Below are positions 26,451 through 35,452 of a stretch of 64,000 nucleotides of DNA, one piece after another. Source of the stretch: Planctomycetaceae bacterium (lineage in GTDB: Bacteria; Planctomycetota; Planctomycetia; Pirellulales; Pirellulaceae). The stretch spans positions 57,125 through 121,124 of the forward strand of contig PKCN01000267.1 in the NCBI GenBank assembly GCA_002862205.1. Reading direction: 5' to 3'. A model generated the notes under the pieces. The model ran no database searches and was not told the origin of the DNA. It saw only the letters and a list, made by a program, of their open reading frames with translations. Position 1 is the first letter of the stretch, and each line of letters opens with the position of its first letter. The position numbers and the translations under genes are program-made.

Positions 26451-28148
26451 ATGGAAATTGACTCGAAGACAGCGGAACTGATCCAGCAAATTTATGGCAA
26501 TCTTCCTGATGTGTTGATTCAGGGACTGGAAAAATTGCCGACGGAGCGAATCTCAGAATCAAACCATCAGCTGTGGTCTGAACGCGATATTGTGCTAATC
26601 ACCTATGCTGATCAGGTGCGGGATTCTGGGGTGACAGCACTGCAGGCACAAAGGCAATTTCTGCTGGATCATGGACTGGAGCAATTGATTCGCTGTGTTC
26701 ATTTGCTTCCGTTTTGTCCTTTTACCAGTGATGACGGTTTTTCCGTCACTGATTATCTCGCGGTCGATCCTGATGCAGGAACATGGCAGGACATTGCGGA
26801 ACTTGGGCGTGATTTTGATCTGATGTTTGATTTGGTCCTTAATCATGCATCACAGAAGCATGCCTGGTTTCAGGCGTATCTTCGAGGTGATGCCGATTAT
26901 GAAGAATTTTTTATTGACCAGGACCCCAATGTCGACCTGTCGAAGGTTGTGAGGCCAAGAAGTCTGCCACTGCTGACACGGTTTGAATCATCAAGCGGTA
27001 CGCGGAATATCTGGACTACGTTTAGTGCTGATCAGGTTGATTTGAATTACGCGAATCCACGCGTCATGTACTTGATGCTGGAAACACTTGTCGAGTACGC
27101 CCGCAGGGGGGCCAGAATCATTCGGCTTGATGCAATCGCTTTTCTCTGGAAGAAGATTGGGACGGACTGTATTCATCTCCCTGAGACTCATGCCGCTGTC
27201 AAATTGATGCGGCGTGTTCTTGATCAAGTGGTCCCCGGGACTTTAGTGCTCACTGAAACGAACGTGCCGCACCGCGAAAATGTAAGCTACTTTGGCGCTG
27301 GTGATGATGAAGCACACATGGTCTATCAATTCAGTTTGCCACCACTTCTGCTGGATGCGATTCACAACACCGATACGACAGTCTTGCGAGATTGGCTGTC
27401 TACCATTCAGCCGCCCAGTGAATTTACTACTTTTTTCAATTTTACTGCGTCACATGATGGTATTGGGGTAAGACCACTGGAAGGCATTGTTACTCAACAG
27501 AGGGTTGAAAAACTGGCCGAGATTGTCAGGTCACACGGTGGGCGAGTCAGCACACGTCGCCAAGCAGATGGTACAGACAGTCCGTATGAGCTGAATATTA
27601 CTTATTTGGAGGCGGTTGCAGACGCAAGCAAAGTCGGGCCTCAAGAACATTCTAGATGCTTCCTGGCGACGCAGGCAATCATGTTGGCGTTACCGGGGGT
27701 TCCAGCCGTCTACTTCCATAGTCTGGTGGGTTCGCCTAACGATCTGGAGGCTGTCCTTGAAACGGGACAAAACCGGCGCATCAATCGTCACAAATATGAC
27801 AGGCAAAGTCTTGAAGCTGTCATCGCCCAACCGCATGGTTTACAACGCAGGGTGTTCGAGGGCTACAAGCGATTATTATCGGTCCGTATTGCCCAACCTG
27901 CTTTCCATCCGCAGGCCAAAATGGAAGTTTTGCCGCTTGATGGAGATGGATTGCTGGGTTTTCTCAGGACAACCGGCAGTGGCGAGCGTCTGGCCGTTAT
28001 CGCCAATTTGACACACAATCCCCGTGTCATACCAAGCGGTTTGATCGATGAGGCACTTGCCTATGATGAATTGGCTTTGGAGCGTGTCTGGCAGGGAGAT
28101 GGAATTCCCATGCGACCCTTCCAGGTGCGTTGGATGACAGCCAACTAG
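26451..28148 (+). CDS. GH13_18 sugar phosphorylase, possibly glucosylglycerate phosphorylase
   Basis: 565 residues, longer than sucrose phosphorylase (about 500) and near the length of glucosylglycerate phosphorylases. Catalytic residues by family alignment are nucleophile D227 in IIRLDAIAFLWKK, acid/base E269 in LVLTETN and stabiliser D336 in TASHDGIG. The block IRLDAIAFLWKK fits the glucosylglycerate/YcjM branch better than sucrose phosphorylases, in my judgement. It would reversibly release a glucose-1-phosphate from a glucoside using phosphate, in the cytoplasm. The neighbouring GT4 and HAD genes support a compatible-solute role. The subfamily is confident; the substrate is inferred. Confidence 0.85.
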   Translation: MEIDSKTAELIQQIYGNLPDVLIQGLEKLPTERISESNHQLWSERDIVLITYADQVRDSGVTALQAQRQFLLDHGLEQLIRCVHLLPFCPFTSDDGFSVTDYLAVDPDAGTWQDIAELGRDFDLMFDLVLNHASQKHAWFQAYLRGDADYEEFFIDQDPNVDLSKVVRPRSLPLLTRFESSSGTRNIWTTFSADQVDLNYANPRVMYLMLETLVEYARRGARIIRLDAIAFLWKKIGTDCIHLPETHAAVKLMRRVLDQVVPGTLVLTETNVPHRENVSYFGAGDDEAHMVYQFSLPPLLLDAIHNTDTTVLRDWLSTIQPPSEFTTFFNFTASHDGIGVRPLEGIVTQQRVEKLAEIVRSHGGRVSTRRQADGTDSPYELNITYLEAVADASKVGPQEHSRCFLATQAIMLALPGVPAVYFHSLVGSPNDLEAVLETGQNRRINRHKYDRQSLEAVIAQPHGLQRRVFEGYKRLLSVRIAQPAFHPQAKMEVLPLDGDGLLGFLRTTGSGERLAVIANLTHNPRVIPSGLIDEALAYDELALERVWQGDGIPMRPFQVRWMTAN

Positions 28149-28328
28149 GTCGTTCGTGGGTCAGTGCCCTGCCCTGCTCTTCTCTGCCCTGTTTTACCTC
28201 GCTCTTTTACTCCCAAGGAACTTTCCATTTGGCATGAGTTCATCAGGGAGAACATCGGGCTCGAGGTTTCCGTCCGCGGTGCACCTGGGAATGGTTTGGG
28301 AAATTAGCTGCTGCTTTTGCTACCCAAA

Positions 28329-30260
28329 TCATGGCTTGGTTTCTCCCGTGACGCTTTCAAGGTAGGCCAGTACCTCAAAGACTTCATCCTTGGTGTATTG
28401 GTCCATGAGCGCCTTTGGCATCATTGAAACAGATGAGGGAACCATTGCTTCAATATCATCCTGTAGGATCACGGTAGGTTCCTTCGCCTCGGGGTTCGAC
28501 AGCAAGGTGACCTTGTCGTCATCTTCGCTGAGCAAGACGCCGGTTACGGTACGCCCGTCAACGGTCAGGATGCGTTGCATCACATACTTTGCATCGACTT
28601 TGTGTGAGGGTTCGAGCACTTCACGCAGGATGCCGACGCGATCGCCTTTCCAACGTTCGAAAACGTCGGACAGCTCCGGGCCAATCGCACCACCTTGACC
28701 TTGCATTTTGTGGCATCCGGCGCAGGATGCTTCAGCGAACAGTCGTTTTCCAATCTCAGGTGAGCGACCACGGATGCCGGATTCGAGTTCGTCTTTCAGA
28801 TCATCGACTTTCCAAGCTTGCACAAATGAACGATTGCTGCCAATGGGATTGGCAGGTTCGACCGGATTTTTTAGCCAGTCATCGAGGTCGTCCACGACGA
28901 CCATCACGCCGTACATGCGATACCAGTGTTGGGGAAAGGTGCACACATAGGGATACTCGCCCGGAGTGGTTGGTGCTGTGAAGGTCAGGGTGTTTTGTTG
29001 GTCAGCCGGGACCATGGGGGTCGCGTGCAGGACTTTGTCGGACTCAGGCACGTAGGGAAGATTTTGCCAACCTTTGTTGGGGCCCACTTGTAGCCCAAGC
29101 TGTGCGACTTCTTTCAGTGCTTCGGGGACTGTGATCACAAGATTGTGTGGCATCAGGTCGTGATTTTCGAGCACGATCTGCACAGACTTTCCCGCTTCCA
29201 CTGCGAAATAAGGAATGTCATACCGCATCTCTTCCTCAACTGTTTTGATTCGGATGACCCGAACGGTGACCGCATTGAGTCGCTTTCGAAAGCTTCGCGC
29301 CTGTTCCGAAGGAACGATTGCAAGCAGCTGATCGGCAAGTTGCATGGCATCGATGAATGCTGCGGTTGTGCGTTTTTCGGCTGGCGTTTTTTCCGCAAGG
29401 TCGACAAGGAAACTTGTGACTTTCAGGCTTGCCCCGGCCTCACGTTGTTTCACCGGAATGGTAAGTAGTGTGCGGACAGTGACGGCACGTAGTTTGTCAT
29501 TTGAGATCAGGGGCGCAAGACGTGAGAATGTATCCGCGGGTTCGGCTGGGATGAAACTGAGAGTTCGGATTGCCGCATTGGACAACTGATTGTTGTTTGA
29601 TATCTCAAGTAATCGCAGTACCCGTGGTCGGAAGGTAGTTCGCTGCGAAGCCTCAGGTAGCATCGTGATTGCTTCGAGAAATGCGAGTTGCCCCGACGGG
29701 GTGTCGGTCAGTTTGTCGATTTCCGTTTCGGATTGCCCAGGGATCAGTAATGCTGCAGTTGCAATGGATGCAGCAAGTAAGTTGTCAGTCTGAGCGGCTT
29801 CAAGCAGACTGTTGGCCTGTGCCTCAAGCTGCTCGGTTTTCAGTCCAAGTAGTATTTTTGCTAGTTGTTTGGCAGTACGTTTTTCTTCACGATTGGACGC
29901 ATCGAGCTCGCCAATGGTCGCCAGAATGATGGCGACTGGGTGGCTTTTCTGAAGTGCCGCGAGTGCATGAATCGATTCAAGCCTGAACTGCGGCGACATG
30001 CCAACTCGAGCAAGAATGGCCTCGTAGACGGGAATGTACTTCGTGTCGTCTGTCTTGCGTTCAACCATCAGCAGACGCTGATTATCGAGTCTCTTCAGCT
30101 GATAGGCGACAATACGTGGGCTCTTGTCCAGAAAGACCTTGGGGGCCTCTACTTTGCGTATTTTTCTGGTCGTGGAATCATCGCCATGGTCATGGTCTTG
30201 CCCCCAGATTGGAACCACGAGGATCGTTGTAAGGAGAGAGCACAAGGCAAAGTAACGCAT
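28329..30260 (-). CDS. HEAT / plastocyanin-like / cytochrome c protein (PVC heme class, C-terminal half)
   Basis: About 643 residues from the ATG at 30260, which begins the signal peptide MRYFALCSLLTTILVVPIW; a longer frame starting at 30302 is less likely. A helical HEAT-like region covers about residues 30-340. A cupredoxin domain follows with copper-ligand candidates in MPHNLVI, YVCTFPQHWYRMYGV (Cys, His, Met). A cytochrome c domain is near the end with the heme motif CAGCHKMQGQGG and a likely axial Met in the C-terminal region. It probably transfers electrons in the periplasm. It follows the GDSL/NHL gene after 190 bp on the same strand, and together they resemble one PVC heme protein split in two. 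Confidence 0.85.
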   Translation of the reverse strand: MRYFALCSLLTTILVVPIWGQDHDHGDDSTTRKIRKVEAPKVFLDKSPRIVAYQLKRLDNQRLLMVERKTDDTKYIPVYEAILARVGMSPQFRLESIHALAALQKSHPVAIILATIGELDASNREEKRTAKQLAKILLGLKTEQLEAQANSLLEAAQTDNLLAASIATAALLIPGQSETEIDKLTDTPSGQLAFLEAITMLPEASQRTTFRPRVLRLLEISNNNQLSNAAIRTLSFIPAEPADTFSRLAPLISNDKLRAVTVRTLLTIPVKQREAGASLKVTSFLVDLAEKTPAEKRTTAAFIDAMQLADQLLAIVPSEQARSFRKRLNAVTVRVIRIKTVEEEMRYDIPYFAVEAGKSVQIVLENHDLMPHNLVITVPEALKEVAQLGLQVGPNKGWQNLPYVPESDKVLHATPMVPADQQNTLTFTAPTTPGEYPYVCTFPQHWYRMYGVMVVVDDLDDWLKNPVEPANPIGSNRSFVQAWKVDDLKDELESGIRGRSPEIGKRLFAEASCAGCHKMQGQGGAIGPELSDVFERWKGDRVGILREVLEPSHKVDAKYVMQRILTVDGRTVTGVLLSEDDDKVTLLSNPEAKEPTVILQDDIEAMVPSSVSMMPKALMDQYTKDEVFEVLAYLESVTGETKP

Positions 30261-30450
30261 GATGTTGAAGTTGGCTCGATAAAGCTTGGGGTCATCAAAC
30301 ACAAGGAAACCGGGAGCCTTTCAGCTTCCACGATCTGATGGCGTGTAGGTAAAATCTGCGTGTCGTTGGCAGAACCTCGGGCTCGACCAACGACGTTCTC
30401 AGGATCATTCATTGCTCGCCGCATCTTGCTCAGTCGCGATTCAGAGGCGA

Positions 30451-33129
30451 CTATTGCTCCAGCCGACGCATGGTTTCATCGAGCGTAAACTGGGTGTAGT
30501 CATCAACGTCCTGCTCCAATACACCCAAAGCGAGCTCAATCGCTTCATCTCCGCTCATGAAGCTAACCGCACGGACACCCTCGAGTCGAACTCTTGGATG
30601 CTTGTCCGCGATGCACTTTTCCAGAAGTTGCTTGTGATTGGGAATGTCGTCAAGCCAGAAAGAGAGGACTCGTGTTGCCGCAGCTCGTGCCCGGTGGTCT
30701 TTCGCAGCGAGAAGTGTTTCAAGTAATTCCTGATTGACGACATTGTGAGTCTGGTGCATCCAGAGTGATTCGAGCAGATGATGTGTGTAGTTTTCATCGG
30801 CTTTGTCCAGATTTACGGTCCAGTCTTTAAGAGCCGGGATGACTTGCCCGGTATTGCGTGCAGCCAACTCGCGTTTTGCGCGATACCTTGTCCGATCCTC
30901 TGGGACTTTCAGCAATTCAAGAAGATCAGCAATCGGTTCGCCGTCAATTTTGGCAGGTTTGAGCAGCGGCCTTGTCTTGTGCGTCACACGCCAGATTCGC
31001 CCATGGGAGTGATCTCGATTGGGTTCGCGCAGGTTGTGTTGCAAGTGGCCAATCAAGGCGTTGTGCCAGTCGACAATGTAGAGCGAACCATCGGGTGCGA
31101 TTTGCAGATCGACAGGTCGGAAATTACCGTCTTTGCATGTTACGATCGGAGCGACTTCTTTTCCTTTGAATCCTGAACCATCCTCGGTGACTTCATGGTT
31201 CAGGATAGTTCGGTCGCCGATGCAGTTCGTGACAAGGAAATTGCCCTGCATTTCCGGCGGGAAGTGTCGACTGGAAACCATCGCGCAGCCAGCGAGCGGA
31301 CGCGTCCGCTTTGGGTAAAAGGTGGGAAACTTATAGGTGGGGTCACCACCAGTGGTCTTGGCGATGCGGCGATGTTGGCTACCGCCGGGGTGCTTCAGTG
31401 GATAGTCAATTCGACCACTCAGTGGTGCAGCCCAGTAGCTGTTACCTGGTGAGGCATCACCAATGAAATCCTGTCCCCAACGATCAAAGACATGGCCCCA
31501 AGGGTTGGCAAAAGCAAAGTTGGCAAATACACCAAACTTTTCACTCTTGGGATGGTACTTCCAGATTCCAGCTTCACTCAGGCGTGTCAAACCGTAAGGG
31601 CTTTCAACTTGCGAGTACTTGAAGGTGCCTTCCTCAAAATACAGATTGCCACCCGGGCCCCATTCAAAAGCGGCGATACCGTGATGTGAATCTGCGGTAT
31701 CAAATCCAAATAGCTTTCGGACCTTGGTGTCGGCAACGTCATCACCATCTGTATCCTGCATGAACAGAATGTCTGGTTGCTCGGCAATGTAGGCTCCACC
31801 ATTGCCCAATTCGAATCCGGTGGGTTGATGCAGTCCGCCCGCAAAAACTTTGCACTTGTCGGCGGTTCCATCCTGATCAAGATCTTCAAAAATAAGGATC
31901 TTGTCATCCATTTTCGACTTTGGCTTCCAGTGTGGGTAGGACTCCATCGTGGCCACCCAGAGTCGCCCCTGATTGTCAAAGTTCAGAGCCACGGGGTTTG
32001 CAAGTTCTGGAAATTGTTCTTCGGATGCGACCAGTTGAATCTGGAATCCGTCGTGCAGTTCAAACAGTTTCAGTTGTTCCTCTGCGGATAAATAATCGAG
32101 GGACCCGAGTTTGCCCCGTTTTGCATTGGGATCATTTGGGCCGCCTACGTTGGTTTTCGGGCTGATGAAGGGCAACGTGTTTGAGTCATCGATGGGGGCA
32201 TCGATACGCTTGCCACTTGCAATTGCCCAAATGCGGGCATCACGATTAGCGGTCATCTGATCCAGAATCACGCGTTCTCGTTCCATCACATCTGTGTTGT
32301 TATAGGTTCCGTCACTTCCGGCTTTTCCACGGGAACCGTAAATTGAGAAACCATTCACGGCACGATAGCGGTGCCACCAGTGAAAACTCTTGTCATCCAC
32401 TGCAGCCTTGACTGCGGGGTCGACCGACGTTGCCCCGCCCGTTCCGAAAAGTGCGGTATCCAGTATCGGTGCCAGTGCTGCGTAGCCGGTATCATTCAAA
32501 TGTGATCCGTTCAGCGTCATGCGTTTGTTACTGTTTTCGAACAGTGCCAGCGTGGGAGTGTATATGTCGACGAAACTGGCATCTGTTTCCTTTGCGGCAT
32601 CGGCAAGAGCCTTGGTGTACTTTGCCAGTCTCGCATTATGTGCTGTTCCATCAGGCAGGTTTGGGTCGCCCGTGTTCTCAAATGCGATGGGCGAAACAAG
32701 GATCACCTGCGGTGTTCCTTTCCCAAAATCCTTTGCCTTGGTCTCCTGAACCAGTTTCTTGATGTCGCTGCTGAACTTGGCTAGACCAGCGTCACCATCA
32801 AAGGACTCGTTGAAACCGAAGAAATACATGACTACCGAGGCTTTGCTGTGGCCCAGGTGTTTGTCAGGATTGCCAAAGTTTTCGGAACGGATACGTTCAT
32901 AGGGTTCGTCTCCCGGAAATCCCAGATTGCGTACGCTTAGTTCCAGTTTCGGATAACGCTGTTGTAAAAGTGATTCCCAGTAGTTGTGATGTTGCATTCG
33001 CTCGCAAAGAGCGTTGCCAACGAGGCAAATGTGATCGCCTTTTTTGAGCTCAACGTCTGCGGCAGTGACCAAAGAAGAAATCAGACCAGTGGCCATCAGG
33101 AAAGCCGCGGCGAAGAATGTTCTTTTCAT
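30451..33129 (-). CDS. GDSL / NHL propeller / HEAT protein (PVC heme class, N-terminal half)
   Basis: 892 residues with a signal peptide (MKRTFFAAAFLMATGLISS). Residues 25-240 form an SGNH/GDSL-like domain (GNALCERMQHHNYWESL, NLGFPGDEPYERI, and NGSHLNDTGY as the catalytic Asp-His-like region). Residues about 345-690 are a six-bladed NHL or dehydrogenase propeller (GRLWVATMESYPHWK, VDWHNALIGHLQHNLREP). HEAT-like repeats fill the rest. There is no CxxCH heme site in this protein; it is in the next gene. It probably binds or oxidises a carbohydrate in the periplasm. The 20-bp tandem repeat lies about 110 bp upstream of its start. Confidence 0.85.
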   Translation of the reverse strand: MKRTFFAAAFLMATGLISSLVTAADVELKKGDHICLVGNALCERMQHHNYWESLLQQRYPKLELSVRNLGFPGDEPYERIRSENFGNPDKHLGHSKASVVMYFFGFNESFDGDAGLAKFSSDIKKLVQETKAKDFGKGTPQVILVSPIAFENTGDPNLPDGTAHNARLAKYTKALADAAKETDASFVDIYTPTLALFENSNKRMTLNGSHLNDTGYAALAPILDTALFGTGGATSVDPAVKAAVDDKSFHWWHRYRAVNGFSIYGSRGKAGSDGTYNNTDVMERERVILDQMTANRDARIWAIASGKRIDAPIDDSNTLPFISPKTNVGGPNDPNAKRGKLGSLDYLSAEEQLKLFELHDGFQIQLVASEEQFPELANPVALNFDNQGRLWVATMESYPHWKPKSKMDDKILIFEDLDQDGTADKCKVFAGGLHQPTGFELGNGGAYIAEQPDILFMQDTDGDDVADTKVRKLFGFDTADSHHGIAAFEWGPGGNLYFEEGTFKYSQVESPYGLTRLSEAGIWKYHPKSEKFGVFANFAFANPWGHVFDRWGQDFIGDASPGNSYWAAPLSGRIDYPLKHPGGSQHRRIAKTTGGDPTYKFPTFYPKRTRPLAGCAMVSSRHFPPEMQGNFLVTNCIGDRTILNHEVTEDGSGFKGKEVAPIVTCKDGNFRPVDLQIAPDGSLYIVDWHNALIGHLQHNLREPNRDHSHGRIWRVTHKTRPLLKPAKIDGEPIADLLELLKVPEDRTRYRAKRELAARNTGQVIPALKDWTVNLDKADENYTHHLLESLWMHQTHNVVNQELLETLLAAKDHRARAAATRVLSFWLDDIPNHKQLLEKCIADKHPRVRLEGVRAVSFMSGDEAIELALGVLEQDVDDYTQFTLDETMRRLEQ

Positions 33130-33524
33130 GAGAATTTGAGAATTTACTGCGAGGGGTCAAAAAGAGAGACCGGAACGAGTCATGCTTGATTCGCGACCGG
33201 TAAATCGGAATGGTTGGTGGGCTAAATCTATCTTAGCAGCGTGAGAACGATTCTGGCAGCGTTGGGACGATTCTGGCAGCGTTGGGACGATTCTGGCAGC
33301 GTTGGGGCGATTCTGGCAGCGTTGGGGCGATTCTGGCAGCGTTGGGGCGATTCTGGCAGCATTGAGACGGGGGTTCACAAGGCAGGTTCACAAGCCACTG
33401 TGGTTGCGGTTTCTACCGGCCTGACATTGTTGTTTACCGCCAGTTCTTTGCAAGTTACTTGCAATCCGTGAGGATCGGACAAATTGTCCCTTTCAAACTG
33501 CGTTTTTTGGGATTGTGGTTGTGA
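33130..33524. other. Intergenic region holding a 20-bp tandem repeat
   Basis: About 395 bp upstream of the GDSL/NHL gene and downstream of the PQQ propeller gene. It contains the 20-bp repeat array at 33248-33367. Open frames across the array are artefacts of the repeat period. No other feature was seen. Confidence 0.6.
33248..33367. repeat. 20-bp tandem repeat, six copies
   Basis: Units CGATTCTGGCAGCGTTGGGA (last base A or G) start at 33248, 33268, 33288, 33308, 33328 and 33348; the sixth is degenerate. A partial degenerate copy lies before 33248. The copies are almost identical, which indicates recent amplification. The array is 120 bp upstream of the GDSL/NHL gene start. Confidence 0.95.
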
Positions 33525-34802
33525 TTAATCTGCCTTTTCCTTTTTCACGCAATACAGCGCAGCATCACTTCTCAAAAAAAGCCGGTCATCAACAATGGCA
33601 GGAGTCGCGTTGAAGCGTTCCCCTGGGCTTCCGAGGCGATTGATCGAAATCTCGGTGTATTCCGGGCTAGCGGCCAATACAAGCACTCCGGCATCACGAG
33701 TGGTCAGAAATAAGTGTTCCCCATCACCAACAATGGAAGCATAAACCCGACTGCGTGTTGGCATCCGTTCACGGAACATCTCTTCTCCGTCCGACGCCCG
33801 CAAGCATAGGGCGATCGCTTTGTCATGGGACCAATACAAATAGCCATCATCAAGAATTGGGCTCGTGACATTCGCGCCTCTGGATACATCCCAAATCAAA
33901 TTGGTTTCGGTAACATCGCCGCGACCACCAGCTCGTACTGCAAACGTTTTGTTGCTTCGACCGCCACTGCAGTACAACGTATCACCCTTGGCAACCACGC
34001 AGGGGACAACGTAATCCTGGATCGCTTCGCAAGACCACAGCTGCTTCCCCGTTTCAGGGTCCATGCCGAGAATGGATCCTTTCTGGTTGAGGATCAACTC
34101 GTTGTTTCCGTTTGATAACTCGACAATTGTTGGAGTCGTCCAGGCGCGGTCAATACCAGCTGCCCGCCAGCGAACTGAGCCGTTTTTTTTGTCCAATGCA
34201 TAGACCGCGCCGTCTTCGATCGATGCATTCATGATGACGACATCCTTGAATTCAATTGGACTCGCCGCGGCACCAAAGCCAGCTGTCCTGGTTCCTACAC
34301 TGGTTCGCCACTTGAACTCACCACCGTGAGTCAACGCCACAACACCAGATGGTCCAAAGGAAGCAAAAACATGTTCATCGTCGACGCAGGGAGTTGGTGA
34401 GGCGTAGCCGTGATCGGCAACCCGTTTGTTAACTGCTTGTTCTTCTTGTGCTGCCTCGAATTCATGATCCCATAGAATGCCACCGTCCTTGACGGAAATG
34501 CAGACCACATGCAGCTTTAATTGCTTGTGATCTCCCGGTGATTCAATCGCCTGAGCGTAGCCGGAATAGGTTGTCAGGAAAATCCGATCTCCCTTGATCA
34601 CTGGACTGCTGGAACCTTTGCCCGGCAAGTCAGTTCGCCAAGCCAGATTTTCTGTGTCGCTCCAGCTGGTCGGTATTTGTTGGCCAGCAATCCCAGTCGC
34701 ACTGCTGCCGCGGAATCGAGACCATGCGTCGTTTGCATGTAGGGTTGACGCCATGAATAGTACGGCGGTGATAAGTGTCAGTCGTGGGTAAAGCATCAGC
34801 AC
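33525..34802 (-). CDS. Secreted PQQ-like beta-propeller protein
   Basis: 425 residues. A signal peptide is present (about residues 1-23, LTLITAVLFMASTLHA). Tandem propeller repeats with W-x-W/G-x-x-W-type motifs follow: WRTDLPGKGSSSPVIKGDRI, GILWDHEFEA, GSVRWRAAGIDRAWTTPTIV and GKQLWSCEA. This is the BamB/PQQ-enzyme fold, but no PQQ-binding active site or disulfide pair is obvious, so it is more likely a binding or scaffold propeller than a dehydrogenase. Similar proteins are abundant in planctomycetes. It is transcribed toward the tandem repeat and stands apart from the neighbouring operon. Substrate unknown. Confidence 0.85.
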   Translation of the reverse strand: MLMLYPRLTLITAVLFMASTLHANDAWSRFRGSSATGIAGQQIPTSWSDTENLAWRTDLPGKGSSSPVIKGDRIFLTTYSGYAQAIESPGDHKQLKLHVVCISVKDGGILWDHEFEAAQEEQAVNKRVADHGYASPTPCVDDEHVFASFGPSGVVALTHGGEFKWRTSVGTRTAGFGAAASPIEFKDVVIMNASIEDGAVYALDKKNGSVRWRAAGIDRAWTTPTIVELSNGNNELILNQKGSILGMDPETGKQLWSCEAIQDYVVPCVVAKGDTLYCSGGRSNKTFAVRAGGRGDVTETNLIWDVSRGANVTSPILDDGYLYWSHDKAIALCLRASDGEEMFRERMPTRSRVYASIVGDGEHLFLTTRDAGVLVLAASPEYTEISINRLGSPGERFNATPAIVDDRLFLRSDAALYCVKKEKAD

Positions 34803-34936
34803 TGAAGTGGGTTGGTTCGCACGTGAATAGGATTGGCTCTCTGCCTCAAATTATAACAATGCATCCTACTTGCCCGATGATATTTCTTTTACGCTGTTAG
34901 CTCTGCATAAACCTACATTCAATAAGATTGCCAAAC

Positions 34937-35413
34937 ATGCAAATCACGACCAAGCGAGTTGATTACTCGAATCCTGATGACTGCCGCGATTTGATCTGCA
35001 TGCAGAGTGAGTATGCAAGACATGAGATGGGCCACGATCCACCGGAATTGCATCGATTACCTGAAAAATTGTCCAGCTTTTCCACTGCTTTCAGTGTTTT
35101 GGCTTATGAGGCAGATGCAAATGGCCCCATTGGCTTGATCAACTGCTTTTTTGGCTTTTCAACATTCAAAAGCCGGCGACTCGTGAACATTCATGACGTC
35201 ATCGTTACGGAAACACACCGCGGTCAGGGAGTATCAGCAGAGCTTCTGGCAGCCGTGGAGCAAATTGCAGTTGCACATGATTGTTGCCGTTTGACGCTTG
35301 AGGTTTATACCGACAATGCATCAGCGCGACGTGCTTATCAGAAGTATGGTTTCACGCGTGACCCGGAGCATCCTGACGTTGATGTCTGGTTTCTGAGGAA
35401 ACCGTTGGAGTGA
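34937..35413 (+). CDS. GNAT-family N-acetyltransferase
   Basis: 158 residues from the ATG at 34937; a TTG at 34928 is open but less likely. The acetyl-CoA binding segment VTETHRGQGVSAELLAAVEQ carries the Q/R-x-x-G-x-A/S motif A. A later YTDNASARRAYQKYGFTRD holds the usual motif B helix and strand. The family transfers acetyl from acetyl-CoA to an amine on a small molecule or protein. The substrate is unreadable. It is convergent with the cardiolipin synthase gene, whose stop is 40 bp away. Confidence 0.88.
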   Translation: MQITTKRVDYSNPDDCRDLICMQSEYARHEMGHDPPELHRLPEKLSSFSTAFSVLAYEADANGPIGLINCFFGFSTFKSRRLVNIHDVIVTETHRGQGVSAELLAAVEQIAVAHDCCRLTLEVYTDNASARRAYQKYGFTRDPEHPDVDVWFLRKPLE

Positions 35414-35452
35414 TCACCGCTTGAAATTCATAATCGTGCTTATAGGTAGATG

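Noticed and set aside
33157..33378. Minus-strand open frame across the 20-bp repeats giving a repetitive peptide
   Set aside because: The 20-bp period read in three frames creates a false 20-residue repeat; there is no ribosome binding site and composition is atypical.
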